Source of the DNA: Eubacteriales bacterium
GTDB lineage: Bacteria; Bacillota; Clostridia; Lachnospirales; Lachnospiraceae
Direction: 5' to 3'
NCBI GenBank assembly: GCA_030524715.1
Contig: JAUNGB010000012.1
Location: 37,926 to 73,404 of the forward strand
Length of the DNA stretch: 35,479 nt
Shown here: piece after piece, positions 35,375 to 35,479 of the stretch
Position numbering within the stretch: the stretch's first letter is position 1
Layout: each line of letters begins with the position of its first letter
Notes under the pieces: generated by a model
The model's database searches: none
Told to the model about the DNA's origin: nothing
Seen by the model: the letters and a program-made list of their open reading frames with translations, nothing else
Program-made: the position numbers and the translations under genes

Positions 35375-35403
35375 TTGACAGACGATGAAAGATGTGGTAA
35401 TAT
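35375..35403 (+). promoter_or_regulatory. promoter P2, probable rRNA operon
   Basis: TTGACA (35375-35380), 17 bases, TAATAT (35398-35403). An A-tract-rich stretch upstream (35341-35370) resembles an UP element. Confidence 0.8.
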
Positions 35404-35479
35404 TTAAAAGCTGTCGCAAGACAGAGAACCTTGATAACTAAACAGTGAAACACATACGATTCTCGAAAATTCTTTTACA
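35404..35479 (+). other. probable rRNA leader, cut by the window end
   Basis: Downstream of P2 come a CTGTC-GCAA-GACAG hairpin (35411-35424) and AACCTTGATAACTAAACAG, which resembles the antitermination/leader sequence before Clostridia 16S genes. No 16S sequence is reached. The rRNA call is inferred from tandem strong promoters and leader features. Confidence 0.55.

Noticed and set aside
35238-35453. Reverse-strand frame over the tandem promoters
   Set aside because: Covers two consensus promoters and an rRNA-type leader; composition is simple A/T-rich.

Overview
The window looks like a chromosomal segment of a low-to-mid GC Clostridia, most likely a Lachnospiraceae gut anaerobe. The evidence is an oxygen-sensitive [FeFe]-hydrogenase maturase (HydE), a two-subunit Fe-S (class I) fumarase, a Firmicutes-type gene order (Orn/Lys/Arg decarboxylase - nucleotide kinase - holB - ricT - trmN6 - rsmI) as in the Bacillus yaa/yab region, strong Shine-Dalgarno sequences, TTGACA/TATAAT promoters often with an extended TG -10, and a tRNA without encoded CCA. 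Nearly every convincing gene is on the + strand.

Layout. (1) 1-3250: hydE, then a sensor kinase/response regulator pair closed by a strong terminator. (2) 3250-20850: an accessory island. It opens with a very large RHS/YD-repeat protein that seems to lack its 5' part. It continues with an array of small immunity-like genes, a holin plus CHAP endolysin pair, a small Xre regulator, surface proteins with signal peptides, and many repeats and gene relics. (3) 20884-27030: the conserved housekeeping run decarboxylase, guanylate kinase, holB, ricT, trmN6, rsmI. (4) 27281-32652: gyrB-gyrA plus a small membrane protein. (5) 32737-35008: fumarase alpha and beta and a plsC-type acyltransferase. (6) 35055-35479: tRNA-Ser(GCU) followed by two consensus promoters and a leader that probably belong to a ribosomal RNA operon starting just outside the window.

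The most interesting part is the RHS island. A module of the form [RHS tip - membrane immunity-like gene - terminator - holin - endolysin - Xre] appears complete once (about 7570-11155). Two partial and differently deleted copies follow (about 11278-12200 and 14274-16790). Shared fragments are recognisable by eye: two RHS-tip relics, a 111-bp repeat with two hairpins in front of each relic, a 14-bp perfect inverted repeat in front of both paralogous immunity-like genes, three nearly identical terminators, a relic of the xre start, and a relic of the endolysin 3' end that still carries the xre promoter region. That promoter contains two sequences resembling the Gram-positive LexA (SOS) box. I interpret the island as a polymorphic-toxin locus that grew by block duplication and lost its lysis genes twice. 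The RHS protein as read here has no signal peptide, so the neighbouring holin/endolysin pair could be its release route (type 10 secretion-like); this is inference.

Limits: all family calls are from reading motifs, without database searches; identities and repeat boundaries are estimates by eye.
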